The position numbers and the translations under genes are program-made. A stretch of DNA of 39,391 nt from positions 1 through 39,391 of the forward strand of contig VBEO01000043.1 of assembly GCA_005881825.1 (NCBI GenBank). Direction: 5' to 3'. Below the pieces are notes generated by a model. The model had not been told where the DNA came from. It saw only the letters and a program-made list of their open reading frames with translations, and did not search any database. Of this stretch, positions 15,591 to 26,557 are shown piece by piece. This stretch comes from Chloroflexota bacterium (lineage in GTDB: Bacteria; Chloroflexota; Dormibacteria; Dormibacterales; Dormibacteraceae). The stretch's first letter is position 1. Each line of letters opens with the position of its first letter.

Positions 15591-16976
15591 ATGCCCAAAA
15601 CCACCACCACCTTCGTCTGCCGCGAGTGCGGCGGCGAGTCGCTCCGCTGGGCGGGGCAGTGCCCGCACTGCCGGGCCTGGAACACCCTGGAGGAGTTCAC
15701 GGTCAAGCCCGCGGCCGCCGGCCGCCGGGGCGCGCCGGCCACGGCACAACCCAACCGGCCGGTGCCCATCACCGAAGTCGAGGTCGACGACGAACCTCGC
15801 CTGCGCCTGGCCTGGGACGAGATCAACCGCGTCCTGGGTGGTGGCTTCGTGAAGGGCAGCCTGGTCCTGGTCGGCGGCGAGCCGGGGGTGGGCAAGTCCA
15901 CGTTGCTCATGCACGCGGCGCTCCAGGTCAGCGCCCGCCACGGCGCCGTCCTCTATGCGTCAGCGGAGGAATCCGCGCGCCAGGTCCGGATGCGAGCTTC
16001 GCGCCTGGGCGCGCTGAGCCCGCAGCTGCTGATGCTGGCCGAGAACGACGTCGACGTGGTGATCCAGGCCATCGAGCAGGCGCGGCCCGCGCTGGCGGTC
16101 GTCGACTCCATCCAGACCGTCTACGACCCCGCGGTCGACTCCGCCCCGGGCAGCGTCACCCAGGTCCGGGAGGCGACGGGCCGGCTGATGCGCACGGCCA
16201 AGGAATCAGGTGTGCCGGTCGTGCTGGTCGGCCACGTCACCAAGGAAGGCGCCATCGCCGGGCCGCGGGTGCTCGAGCACATGGTCGACACCGTGCTCTA
16301 CCTGGAGGGCGAGCGGCGCCTCGACTTCCGCATCCTGCGCTCCACCAAGAACCGCTTCGGCGCCACCGACGAGATCGGCATCTTCGCGATGGGGGAGGAG
16401 GGCCTGCGCGAGGTCGAGGACCCCAGCGCGGTGCTGCTGGCCGAGATGTCGCGCGCCGCGACCGGCACCGCCGTGGTGCCGGTGCTCGAGGGAACGCGGC
16501 CGCTGCTGGTGGAGATCCAGTCGCTGCTCAGCAAGAATGACGGTCCCATGCTGCGGAGAACCGCCAACGGCTTCGACCTCAACCGCGTGCACATGCTGCT
16601 GGCCGTCATCGAAAACCGTGGCAGTATCAACTTGAGTCAAAAAGACGTGTTCATCAACGTGGCCGGCGGGATCCGGGTGACGGAGACCGCGGCCGATCTT
16701 GGACTGGCCCTGTCGATCGCCAGCAACCATCGCAACCTGCCCCTGCCGGAGGGCACGATCGCGATCGGCGAGCTGGGACTGGCGGGCGAGGTCCGGCGGG
16801 TGTCCCAACTCGAGCGCCGCCTCTCCGAGGCCGCGCGCCGGGGCTTCACCCGCGCCATCATCCCCCGCGGCGCGACCGGCGCCGCGGGTCCACTGCGGAC
16901 CCTCGAGGTCCGCGACCTGGCGGAGGCGATCTCCGCCGCATTTCCTGCTCACATAGGGTCCGGCGTTGCTTCATAG
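15591..16976 (+). CDS. radA: DNA repair protein RadA
   Basis: Complete 461-residue RadA/Sms, a RecA-like branch-migration ATPase acting in recombination repair. The N-terminal zinc finger CRECGGES...GQCPHC is at residues about 10-29. The RecA-like core has Walker A GGEPGVGKST (about 94-103), Walker B ALAVVDSIQT, and the RadA-specific KNRFG motif. A C-terminal Lon-protease-like domain follows (DVFINVAGGIRVTETAADLGLALSIAS). The ATG at 15591 gives the normal family N-terminus. Its TAG stop overlaps the ribosome-binding site of the next gene. Confidence 0.97.
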   Translation: MPKTTTTFVCRECGGESLRWAGQCPHCRAWNTLEEFTVKPAAAGRRGAPATAQPNRPVPITEVEVDDEPRLRLAWDEINRVLGGGFVKGSLVLVGGEPGVGKSTLLMHAALQVSARHGAVLYASAEESARQVRMRASRLGALSPQLLMLAENDVDVVIQAIEQARPALAVVDSIQTVYDPAVDSAPGSVTQVREATGRLMRTAKESGVPVVLVGHVTKEGAIAGPRVLEHMVDTVLYLEGERRLDFRILRSTKNRFGATDEIGIFAMGEEGLREVEDPSAVLLAEMSRAATGTAVVPVLEGTRPLLVEIQSLLSKNDGPMLRRTANGFDLNRVHMLLAVIENRGSINLSQKDVFINVAGGIRVTETAADLGLALSIASNHRNLPLPEGTIAIGELGLAGEVRRVSQLERRLSEAARRGFTRAIIPRGATGAAGPLRTLEVRDLAEAISAAFPAHIGSGVAS

Positions 16977-16992
16977 GAGGTAGTCCGACGTA

Positions 16993-18060
16993 ATGAGGAC
17001 CGAGCGCTGGGCCCGCTGGGCGGGCACCGGGCTCGGGGTGATAGGCGGCTTCATCCTGGGTTACGCGGTGGTGCGCACGGGCGAGATCAAGCCGCCCGCC
17101 GGCGCAGCGATCATCGCGCTCACCACCCTGGAGGGCCTGATCTTCGCGTACCTGGGCACGCCGTACCTGTTCGGCGGCTGGAGGCGCGTGACCTTCCGCC
17201 TTTTCTCCACCCCGCTGCCCGACCTGGTGAGTGGACTTATGGGCATGGTCGCCGGGCTGATCGTGGCCGTGCTGATCGGTTATTTCGTGCACGACTTCCC
17301 GTACGGCGTAGCGCTCAGCGCGGTGCTGGCGCTGCTGCTGGGACTGACCGGCGCCCAGGTGGGCATGACGCGCCGCAACGAGATCTCGGCGCTCTTCTCC
17401 GGCTCCAGCCCGCTCGAAGAGCGGCGGGCCCGCGGCGTCCTTCTGGACACCTCTGTGATCATCGACGGCCGTGTGCTGGACCTGGTGCGCACCGGTTTCG
17501 TCGACCTGCCGCTGATCGTGCCGCGGTCGGTGCTCAAAGAGCTTCAGTACGTGGCCGACGCCAGCGATCCCACCCGCCGCAATCGCGGGCGCCGCGGCCT
17601 GGAGGTGCTGACCGCGCTGCAGGAGGAGCCCAAGGCCACGTTGCGCTTCCACGAGGACGACACCTCCGGGGAGCTCGACATCGACGCCCGCCTGGTGCGG
17701 CTGGCCAAGCAGACCGGCTGGTCGGTGATGACCAACGACTTCAACCTCAACCGGGTGGCGCGGCTCGAAGGGGTGAGCGTGCTCAACCTCAACGAGCTCG
17801 CCAACGCCATGAAGCCCATCGCGATCCCGGGCGAGGACTTGAACGTGACCGTGGTCAAGGAGGGCAAGGAGTCGGGCCAGGGGGTCGCTTACCTGGACGA
17901 CGGGACGATGGTCGTGGTCGAGAACGGCCGGCGCCACCTCAACAGCACGGTCCTGGTGACGGTCACATCCATCCTTCAGACGGCGGCCGGGCGCATGATC
18001 TTCGCCAGCCCCACCGGCCAGGACGGCAACGGCCGCCGGCGGGCTCGGGTTCGCACATGA
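16993..18060 (+). CDS. PIN/TRAM domain membrane protein (YacL-like)
   Basis: 355 residues. Four N-terminal membrane helices (about residues 10-125, for example VIGGFILGYAVV and LMGMVAGLIVAVLIGYFV) precede a PIN nuclease-like domain. That domain has GVLLDTSVIIDGRVLDL, VPRSVLKELQ, ELDIDARLVRLA and VMTNDFNLNRVA, which supply the acidic metal ligands. A C-terminal TRAM domain follows (GEDLNVTVVKEGKESGQGVAYLDDGTMVVVENG). The family is known from Bacillus YacL; its role is unclear but RNA binding or processing at the membrane is likely. AGGAGG at 16975-16980 precedes ATG 16993. It sits between radA and ispD as in Firmicutes and overlaps ispD by 4 bp (ATGA). Confidence 0.93.
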   Translation: MRTERWARWAGTGLGVIGGFILGYAVVRTGEIKPPAGAAIIALTTLEGLIFAYLGTPYLFGGWRRVTFRLFSTPLPDLVSGLMGMVAGLIVAVLIGYFVHDFPYGVALSAVLALLLGLTGAQVGMTRRNEISALFSGSSPLEERRARGVLLDTSVIIDGRVLDLVRTGFVDLPLIVPRSVLKELQYVADASDPTRRNRGRRGLEVLTALQEEPKATLRFHEDDTSGELDIDARLVRLAKQTGWSVMTNDFNLNRVARLEGVSVLNLNELANAMKPIAIPGEDLNVTVVKEGKESGQGVAYLDDGTMVVVENGRRHLNSTVLVTVTSILQTAAGRMIFASPTGQDGNGRRRARVRT

Positions 18061-18770
18061 GCAGCACGCAGCGTCCGATCGTGGTCGGAGTCATCATCGC
18101 CGCCGCCGGCGCCGGCACCCGGCTGGGCCTGGGCAGCAAAGCGCTGGTGCGCCTCAACGGCCGCACCACGCTGGCCCGGGTGGTGGAGCTTTTCCTGGGC
18201 CTGGAAGAGGTCGACCGGATCGTGGTCGTGGGGCCGCCGGCCCGTCTCGAGAAGGCGCGGGCGGAGGTCGAGCAGCTGGCGCCGGCCAAGCCGGTGCAGG
18301 TCTGCCCCGGCGGTGACACCCGCCAGCAGTCGGTGCGTGCGGGATTGGCCAAGCTCGAGGGCTGCACGCACGTGCTGGTTCACGACGCGGCCCGGCCCTT
18401 GGCCTCGCCCGCCCTGATCCGCAGGGTGCTGGCGGCGGCCCTGGAATTCGACGCGGCCATACCGGGCCTGCCACCGCGGGACGCGGTCAAGCGCGTCGAG
18501 GGTGGCCGCCTGGTCGAGAACCTGGAACGGTCGCGGGTGATGCTGGCGCAGACCCCGCAGGGGTTCGCTTACCCGCTCCTGGTGCGGGCCCACTTCGAAG
18601 CGGCCGAGACGGGGCTCGAAGGCGATGACGACGCGGCGCTGGTCTCGGCCGGCGGCCACCAGGTGACGGTGGTGCCCGGCGACCCCGGCAACATCAAGCT
18701 CACCACCGCCGAGGACCTGGAGATGCTCGAGGCGCTGATCCACGAGCACGAGGCGGTGGCCGCCACCTGA
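18057..18770 (+). CDS. ispD: 2-C-methyl-D-erythritol 4-phosphate cytidylyltransferase
   Basis: Third enzyme of the non-mevalonate (MEP) isoprenoid pathway, transferring CMP from CTP to MEP. The 237 residues contain the nucleotide-binding loop AAAGAGTRLGLGSKALVRLNG (residues about 15-35), VHDAARPLASP, TPQGF and the C-terminal GDPGNIKLTTAEDLEMLE. All hallmark blocks are present and the length is normal. The start overlaps the PIN/TRAM stop. A hairpin repeat separates it from ispF, the enzyme two steps later in the same pathway; ispE is not in this window. Confidence 0.95.
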   Translation: MSSTQRPIVVGVIIAAAGAGTRLGLGSKALVRLNGRTTLARVVELFLGLEEVDRIVVVGPPARLEKARAEVEQLAPAKPVQVCPGGDTRQQSVRAGLAKLEGCTHVLVHDAARPLASPALIRRVLAAALEFDAAIPGLPPRDAVKRVEGGRLVENLERSRVMLAQTPQGFAYPLLVRAHFEAAETGLEGDDDAALVSAGGHQVTVVPGDPGNIKLTTAEDLEMLEALIHEHEAVAAT

Positions 18771-18780
18771 GATACCGGGG

Positions 18781-18809
18781 ACCCCGCCAAATCGCAGATT
18801 TGGTGGGGT
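18781..18809. repeat. Hairpin repeat, copy 1 (between ispD and ispF)
   Basis: ACCCCGCCAAATC pairs with GATTTGGTGGGGT around a GCA loop: 13 bp with one G-T wobble. It shares 24 of 27 core bases with the hairpin at 34863-34895, and two of the three differences form a compensating C-G to G-C exchange in the stem. Its 3' arm runs into the GTG start of ispF and could hide that start in the mRNA. Confidence 0.7.
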
Positions 18810-19283
18810 GGTGAGAGTCGGGCTGGGCTACGACCTCCACCCGCTGGTAGAGGGCAGGGACCTGGTGCTGGGGGGCGTGACCTTCGACCACCCGCGCGGC
18901 CTGGAGGGGCACTCCGACGCCGACGTGCTCACCCATGCCGTCATCGACGCGCTGCTCGGCGCCGCCGCGCTGGGGACCATCGGCGAGCACTTTCCGGACA
19001 CCGACGAGCGCTACGCGGGCGTCTCCAGCCTGGAGCTCCTGGCCATGGCTGCCGACCTGGTCGAGGAGGCCGGCTATCGCGTGGTCAACGTCGACTCGGT
19101 GGTGGTCGCCCAGGAGCCACGCCTGCAGCCGCACCTGGCCGAGATGGCCACGCTGCTGGCCGACCGCCTGGGCCTGGAGCAGCAGGCGGTCGGGGTCAAG
19201 GCCACCTCGCCAGAAGGCGTCGGTTCGCTGGGCCGGGCCGACGGAATCGCGGCGCAGGCCGTGGTGCTGCTCGAGGAAACGAG

Positions 19284-19287
<4 letters not shown>
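18808..19287 (+). CDS. ispF: 2-C-methyl-D-erythritol 2,4-cyclodiphosphate synthase
   Basis: Complete 159-residue MEP-pathway enzyme that cyclises CDP-ME 2-phosphate. Metal ligands are in GYDLHPL near the N-terminus, and GHSDADVLTHAVIDALLGAA follows, with GTIGEHFPDTDERYAG as the flexible active-site part. The C-terminal VKATSPEGVGSLGRADGIAAQA is diagnostic. Two adjacent GTG codons (18808 and 18811) are possible starts. Both lie in or just after the 3' arm of a hairpin repeat and no Shine-Dalgarno is visible. It overlaps cysS by 4 bp (GTGA). Confidence 0.95.
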
Positions 19288-20674
<1,387 letters not shown>

Positions 20675-20690
<16 letters not shown>

Positions 20691-21388
20691 TCCACGGCCG
20701 CAACCCGGTCCTCGAGGCCGCGCGCACCGGTCGGGTGCGCCGGGTGCTGCTCGCCGCAGGTCTCAAGCCGGATCCCCGGCTGACTGAGATCCGGCGTCTG
20801 GCCCAGGTCGAGGAGGTGCCGGCGGCACGCCTTGAATCTCTGGCTCCGGGCGCCGTGCACCAGGGCGTGGTGGCCGAAGTGGCGCCGCGACGCCTGCTCA
20901 CGCTGCGCGAGCTGCTGGCCGGCTCCCCCGAGCTGCTGGTCGCACTGGACGGCGTCCAGGACCCGCACAACCTGGGCGCCATCCTGCGCAGCGCGGAAGC
21001 CGCTGGAGCCGGGGGCGTGGTGCTGCCCGAGCACCGCAGCGCGCCGCTGAGCCCGGTCGCGGTCAAGGCCAGCGCTGGGGCGATCGAGCACCTGCGCATC
21101 GCCCAGGTGGGCGGCATCGCAGGCGCCCTCATCGAGATCAAAAGGGCCGGTATCTGGTGCGTGGCGCTGGACGCCGAGGGGGAGCTGGCGGTCTGGGACT
21201 TCGACTTCACGGCGCCCGTCTGTGTGGTCATTGGCGGCGAGGGCAAGGGCGTCAGCCGGCTGGCCGGGGAGCGCTGCGACGCGCGGGTGCGGCTGCCCAT
21301 GAGGGGTCGCGTGAGCAGCTTGAACGCCTCGGCGGCGGCCGCCGCCCTGCTCTATGAGGTGGTTCGGCAGCGCCAGGGCCACCGCTAA
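20675..21388 (+). CDS. rlmB: TrmH/SpoU-family 23S rRNA (guanosine-2'-O-)-methyltransferase RlmB-like
   Basis: SPOUT methyltransferase acting on RNA ribose 2'-O. The N-terminal substrate-binding part has LIHGRNPVLEAARTGRV. The catalytic knot has LDGVQDPHNLGAILRSAEAAG, VCVVIGGEGKGVSRL and LPMRGRVSSLNASAAAAALLYE. The GTG at 20735 would cut off the conserved HGRNPVLEA motif, so the start is placed at CTG 20675 (another in-frame CTG is at 20687). No ATG, GTG or TTG is available and translation is probably coupled to cysS, which it overlaps by about 16 bp. The C-terminus is complete. Confidence 0.88.
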
Positions 21389-21401
21389 ACTCAGGTTCCC
21401 T

Positions 21402-22695
<1,294 letters not shown>

Positions 22696-22703
<8 letters not shown>

Positions 22704-23415
22704 GGCCGACAACGGCCCTCCCCCGCTGGGGGAGGGGAGGGGTGGGGGAGCGCCCTATCTGGAGCTGATCTCCGTCATCGGGCACGAGCTGCGCCGGCCA
22801 CTCACGGTGATCCGCGGCGCCGCCACCCTGATGCTGGACATGGACGGCAAGATGCCCGCGCGCAACGCGCTGGAGATGCTCCGGATGATCGACGTGAACG
22901 TCGAGGACATGTCCGACCTGATCGAGGACCTGCTCCTGATGGTCCACCTGGAAGCGCGCGATCTGCAGCTGTTCACCGAGCCTGTCGAGGTTGCGGACTT
23001 GGTGGCCGGCGCCGTCGACGGCGAGCGCCGCCATCTGGGCGAGCATTCGGTGACCGTCCTGGGGGCGGCTCCGGGTTTGGCGGTCGATGCCGATCGCGGC
23101 CGCGCGATCCGCGCCCTGCGGTGCCTGCTCGGCAACGCCGCCCGCTTTTCGCCCGCCGGCTCGCCGGTCGAGGTGTCCGTGCGGCCGCAGAACGGGGCCG
23201 TGCGTTTCGAGGTCCTCGACCGCGGCCCCGGCATCCCGGCCGCCGAGCGGGAGACGGCGTTCGAGCGCTTCCAGCGCGCGGGCGACGGGGCTGGACTGGG
23301 GTTGGGCCTCTACCTTGTGCGCGGGCTGGCGCGCGCCATGGGCGGCGAGGCCGGGGCCGGGTCCCGCAAGGGCGGTGGGGCCGCGGTCTGGTTTACGCTC
23401 AACCGGCGTGGCTGA
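22696..23415 (+). CDS. Orphan soluble sensor histidine kinase
   Basis: 239 residues. The HisKA H-box ISVIGHELRRPLTVIRG (phospho-His near residue 32) is followed by a second dimerisation helix and a HATPase_c domain with N-box LRCLLGNAARFSPAG, G1 DRGPGIP, F-box FERFQRA and G2 GAGLGLGLYLVRGLARAMGG. There is no sensor or membrane domain. GTG 22696 overlaps the pyk stop by 8 bp. Residues 7-19 (NGPPPLGEGRGGGAP) are encoded by a C-rich/G-rich repeat, so this N-terminus may derive from a repeat insertion. The HATPase lid is short. No response regulator is adjacent. Confidence 0.87.
22716..22748 (+). repeat. C/G-rich hairpin overlapping a four-tract G-quadruplex motif
   Basis: CCCTCCCCC (22716-22724) pairs with GGGGGAGGG (22728-22736) around GCT. 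The G-rich side continues as G5-A-G4-A-G4-T-G5 (22728-22748), four G-tracts with single-base loops, the strongest class of quadruplex motif. It lies 13 bp after the pyk stop and inside the first codons of the kinase gene. Confidence 0.65.
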
Positions 23416-24148
23416 GGAGAAGAAGGAAGCACCACCGCTCCAGCGGGTGCTCGTCGTTTCGGCTCACCCCGATGACCCCGAGTTCGGCTTCGGCGCGACC
23501 GTGGCCAAGTTCGCCCGCGACGGCGCCGAGGTCTTCTACTGCGTGGTCACCGACGGGTCGCAGGGCGGGGAGGACCCGCATGTGCCGGACGAGGAGCTGA
23601 CCGCCACCCGCTACCAGGAGCAGCGCTGCGCGGCGGCCAAGCTGGGCGTCGCCGACATCACCTTCCTCGGGTTTCGCGACGGCTATGTCGAGGCCGACGT
23701 GGAGCTGCGCAAGGCGATCACCGCCGACATCCGCCGGCGCAAGCCGGACCTGGTACTGACGCACGCGCCGGTCCGGATGCTGGTGACGCAGGGGATCGGC
23801 GGGTTCCACCCCGATCACCTGGCTGTGGGCGAGGCGACCTTGCGGGCGGTGTATCCCGACGCTCGCAACCCGCGGGCGTACCGGGAGCTGCTCGCCGAGG
23901 GCCTGGAGCCGCACAAGGTGCGCGAAGTCTGGCTGCCCGGGTTCACCGAGGCCGACCATTTCGTCGAGGTCACACCCGAGCTGCTCGACTTGAAGATCGA
24001 AGCCATCCTGTGCCACAAGAGCCAGTTCCAGAAGCCCGGAATCGAGGACGGGGCGCCCGCCAAGTGGATCCGCGACCGGGCCAAGGCGATGGGGGAGAAG
24101 GGCGGCTTCGAGTACGCCGAGGGCTTTCGAAGGCTGGAGACCGCCTAG
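23408..24148 (+). CDS. PIG-L/LmbE-family deacetylase
   Basis: 246-residue zinc-dependent N-deacetylase-fold protein. The zinc site is formed by the N-terminal AHPDDPEFGFG motif and by FHPDHLAVGEA near residue 137. The family includes MshB, Mca and BshB enzymes acting on N-acetylglucosamine conjugates of low-molecular-weight thiols, so a role in thiol or glycoside metabolism is possible but not demonstrated. GTG 23408 overlaps the kinase stop by 8 bp and gives MAEEKKEAPPLQRVLVVSAHPDD. The gene converges on, and overlaps by 4 bp, the DUF72 gene on the other strand. Confidence 0.9.
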   Translation: MAEEKKEAPPLQRVLVVSAHPDDPEFGFGATVAKFARDGAEVFYCVVTDGSQGGEDPHVPDEELTATRYQEQRCAAAKLGVADITFLGFRDGYVEADVELRKAITADIRRRKPDLVLTHAPVRMLVTQGIGGFHPDHLAVGEATLRAVYPDARNPRAYRELLAEGLEPHKVREVWLPGFTEADHFVEVTPELLDLKIEAILCHKSQFQKPGIEDGAPAKWIRDRAKAMGEKGGFEYAEGFRRLETA

Positions 24149-24951
24149 CCCCGGACGAACGCGGTCCGGTCGGGGCCGGCTCCCACGACCTGGACTTCCG
24201 AGGGATCCGGCGTGCGGCTGACCTCCAGCCCGGCGGCGGCCGCCAGTCGGGCGAACACGCCGGCGTCGCGCACCGCGCAGCACCGGTGGTCGTTGTTGAA
24301 GAAGGAGAAGACGTCGGCGCCCTGGGGCCACAGCTCGCGGATCCGAGCGACCCAGGTCTCCAGCATCTCCTCGCCGTAGCACGGCCGCGGCCGGGCCACG
24401 CCCTCGTGGAGCCTGACGAACCCCCAGTCGGCGGTGCGCCAGAGCGGCGTGTGCAGGTTGCGCCGGTCCGCCAGCACCAGTGCGGCCTGGTGCCGCTCCA
24501 GGATCCCGCGCACCTCCTCCGTGTACCAGGAGTCGTCGCGAAACTCGACCGCCAACCGCACGTCCGAGTCGAACAAGGACAGGGTCTGCTCCAGGCGCTC
24601 GGGCACCGCGCCGAAGCGCGGCGGGAGCTGAACCAGCACCGGCCCCAACTTGCGACCCAGCTTGCGAGCTCGACTCATGAACCGCTGCACCGGCTCGGCC
24701 GGGTCGAGCAGGCGCTTCAGGTGCGTCAGGTAGCGGCTCATCTTCACGACGACCACGAAATCGGCGGGCGTCTCCCGCTCCCACTTGGCGAAGGTCGACG
24801 CCTCCGGGAGGTGGTAGAAGGTGTTGTTCACCTCGACCACGTCGAAGTGGGCGCAGTAGTGCTGCAGCCAGCGCGCCTGGGCCAGCTTCTCCGGGTAAAA
24901 GGATCCGCGCCAGTCGCGGTACTGCCAGCCGGAGGTCCCGACGTAGAGCAC
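24145..24951 (-). CDS. DUF72 domain-containing protein (YecE family)
   Basis: 268-residue TIM-barrel protein of the DUF72/YecE family. Hallmarks are the N-terminal LYVGTSGWQYRDWRGSFYPE, the NNTFYHLPE block, FVVVVKMSRYLTHLKRL, LAVEFRDDSWY and the C-terminal VFSFFNNDHRCCAV. The molecular function is not established. GTG 24951 has AAGGA 5 bp upstream. It is the last gene of a minus-strand unit with an LLM oxidoreductase, an SGNH hydrolase and a dehydrogenase, 23 bp after the LLM stop. Confidence 0.9.
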   Translation of the reverse strand: MLYVGTSGWQYRDWRGSFYPEKLAQARWLQHYCAHFDVVEVNNTFYHLPEASTFAKWERETPADFVVVVKMSRYLTHLKRLLDPAEPVQRFMSRARKLGRKLGPVLVQLPPRFGAVPERLEQTLSLFDSDVRLAVEFRDDSWYTEEVRGILERHQAALVLADRRNLHTPLWRTADWGFVRLHEGVARPRPCYGEEMLETWVARIRELWPQGADVFSFFNNDHRCCAVRDAGVFARLAAAAGLEVSRTPDPSEVQVVGAGPDRTAFVRG

Positions 24952-24974
24952 GTCCTTTTATGTACGTGCTTGCC

Positions 24975-25931
24975 TTACGTGCCCGTCAGTCGCTCCAGCA
25001 CGGGAAGGAAGGCGACCCGCGAGCGCGGCCGCACCATCGCATAGGAGATGCCGAAGCGCTCGCGCAGCATCTGGAATTTCTCGCACAGCTGGTCCAGGCT
25101 GCCGATGAAGGTGTGCGGTGAGGCGATGAACTCGTCCTCGCTCATCTCCATCCCGCCCCAGGCGCTGCGCAGCTGGTCCATCCAGCGCCTCGCCTCCGGC
25201 CGCGCCTGGTCGGTCACGATGACCGGCGCACCCACCTCGTAGGTGTTGAGCTCGATCTCACCGAAGCGCTCGCCCGCCGCCTCCCGCACCCAGGCCACCT
25301 TCTCCTCGAGCGCGGCCAGGGTCATTGAAAGGGTGTCCGGGGAGTCGTAGCGCGGCAGCCGGGGCGCGAAGCCCACGATGTCCGCGTGGCGTCCGGCCAC
25401 GGACAGCAGCCGCCGGCCGCCGCCCCCGATGAGCAGCGGCGGCCGCGGCCGCTGCACTGGCTTGGGTAGGCCCTCCATGGCCTCGATGCGGTAGTGCTTG
25501 CCCTGAAAGCTGAAGGGGCCGTCCGCGAACAGTCCCTTCAGCACGGCCAGGCTTTCCTCCAGGCGCTCGATGCGCCTGCCGCCAGGTTCGAAGTCACGTC
25601 CGATGGCCGTGTACTCCGGCTGGTTCCAGCCCGCGCCCATTCCGAGGTCGAGCCGGCCGTTGCTGATCAGGTCGACGGTCGCCGCCTCCTGGGCCAGCAC
25701 GGCCGGGTGGCGGAGGTCGTTGTTGAGCACGAAAGTGCCCAGCCGCAGACGGCTGGTGACTGCGGCCGCCGCAGCCAGCGCGGGCAGCGGCGCGGCCTGG
25801 TCGATCGTCACGTGGTCCGGAATCAGCAGCGTGGACCAGCCTTCCGCTTCGATGGCCTGCGCATCGGTCGCGAACGTCGCGGGCTCGACGGTGAAAAGGC
25901 CGAGACCGAAGCGAAAGGGGCGCCGGCTCAT
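24975..25931 (-). CDS. LLM class F420-dependent oxidoreductase
   Basis: 318-residue luciferase-like oxidoreductase. It has RFGLGLFTVEPATFATDAQAIEAEGWSTLLIPDH, SRLRLGTFVLNNDLRHPAVLAQEAATVDLISNGRLDLGMGAGWNQPEY and PPLLIGGGGRRLLSVAGRHADIVGF, which are typical of the F420-binding branch (TIGR03621-like by memory). ATG 25931 is preferred over the upstream in-frame ATG 25943 because it makes the usual ATGA overlap with the SGNH gene stop. It is a second LLM enzyme in this window, unlike the one at 12.1 kb in sequence, which suggests an F420-using organism. Confidence 0.88.
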   Translation of the reverse strand: MSRRPFRFGLGLFTVEPATFATDAQAIEAEGWSTLLIPDHVTIDQAAPLPALAAAAAVTSRLRLGTFVLNNDLRHPAVLAQEAATVDLISNGRLDLGMGAGWNQPEYTAIGRDFEPGGRRIERLEESLAVLKGLFADGPFSFQGKHYRIEAMEGLPKPVQRPRPPLLIGGGGRRLLSVAGRHADIVGFAPRLPRYDSPDTLSMTLAALEEKVAWVREAAGERFGEIELNTYEVGAPVIVTDQARPEARRWMDQLRSAWGGMEMSEDEFIASPHTFIGSLDQLCEKFQMLRERFGISYAMVRPRSRVAFLPVLERLTGT

Positions 25932-26554
25932 GCCGCCGTCCAAGGTTCCCTGACCTGGTCCCAGATCATCTCGGCCCAGGCCGAGTACTGGGCGTCACCC
26001 GGGTGCAGGCGGTCGCGCGCCAGCCAGCCCTTCTCGCCCATCCGCGAGCGGCTCAGCTCCGAGACGTCGACCCACAGAAAGCCGCGGGTGGCGGCTTCGC
26101 TTCGCGCCAGGGCGTTGAAGCCGTCGATCACCAGCCGCAGCTGCTCGGGCCGCCCGAACCTTTGCGCCGCCGGCGCCGCCGACCAATCCGGGATCGAGAT
26201 GGCGACCACCCGGGTGGGCGCGAGGCCGCGGGCGGCGATCACGTCGTAGATCCAGACCAGCGACCCCTGGTACTCGGCTCGCGGGCGGCCCCGCGCAGCG
26301 TCGTTGGCGCCGATCAGGATGCTCACGTAGTCGGGCGCGACTTGGTCCAGGTGGTCCAGCTCCTCTCGGATCAGGTCGTCCGTGGTGTAGCCGTCGACGG
26401 CGGGATTGGTCAGGCGAACCAAGCGACCGGTGGCCGCGGAGAGCGTTCGCGAGAGAAGGGTCGGGAAGTTGTGGTGCTCGTCACTCGCACCGAAGCCGAT
26501 GGTGTAAGAGTCGCCGAGGGCCAGGTAGCGGAGCGGGTCGGCTGCCGGTTGCAC
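25928..26554 (-). CDS. SGNH/GDSL-family hydrolase
   Basis: 208-residue SGNH hydrolase. Block I is YLALGDSYTIGFG with the nucleophile Ser near residue 16, block III is ILIGANDAARG, and block V is RDRLHPGDAQYSAWAEMI with the catalytic Asp/His. Typical activities are esterase, lipase or acyl-thioesterase. No signal peptide is visible, so it is probably cytoplasmic. The GTG start at 26554 is preceded by AGAGG and lies 3 bp after the stop of the dehydrogenase gene; its stop overlaps the LLM start (ATGA). Confidence 0.9.
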   Translation of the reverse strand: MQPAADPLRYLALGDSYTIGFGASDEHHNFPTLLSRTLSAATGRLVRLTNPAVDGYTTDDLIREELDHLDQVAPDYVSILIGANDAARGRPRAEYQGSLVWIYDVIAARGLAPTRVVAISIPDWSAAPAAQRFGRPEQLRLVIDGFNALARSEAATRGFLWVDVSELSRSRMGEKGWLARDRLHPGDAQYSAWAEMIWDQVREPWTAA

Positions 26555-26557
26555 CTC

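Noticed and set aside
15309-15941. Minus-strand gene upstream of and overlapping radA
   Set aside because: The repeated PGY motif comes from the GATATCCCGGGA direct repeats, and the rest is antisense to radA.
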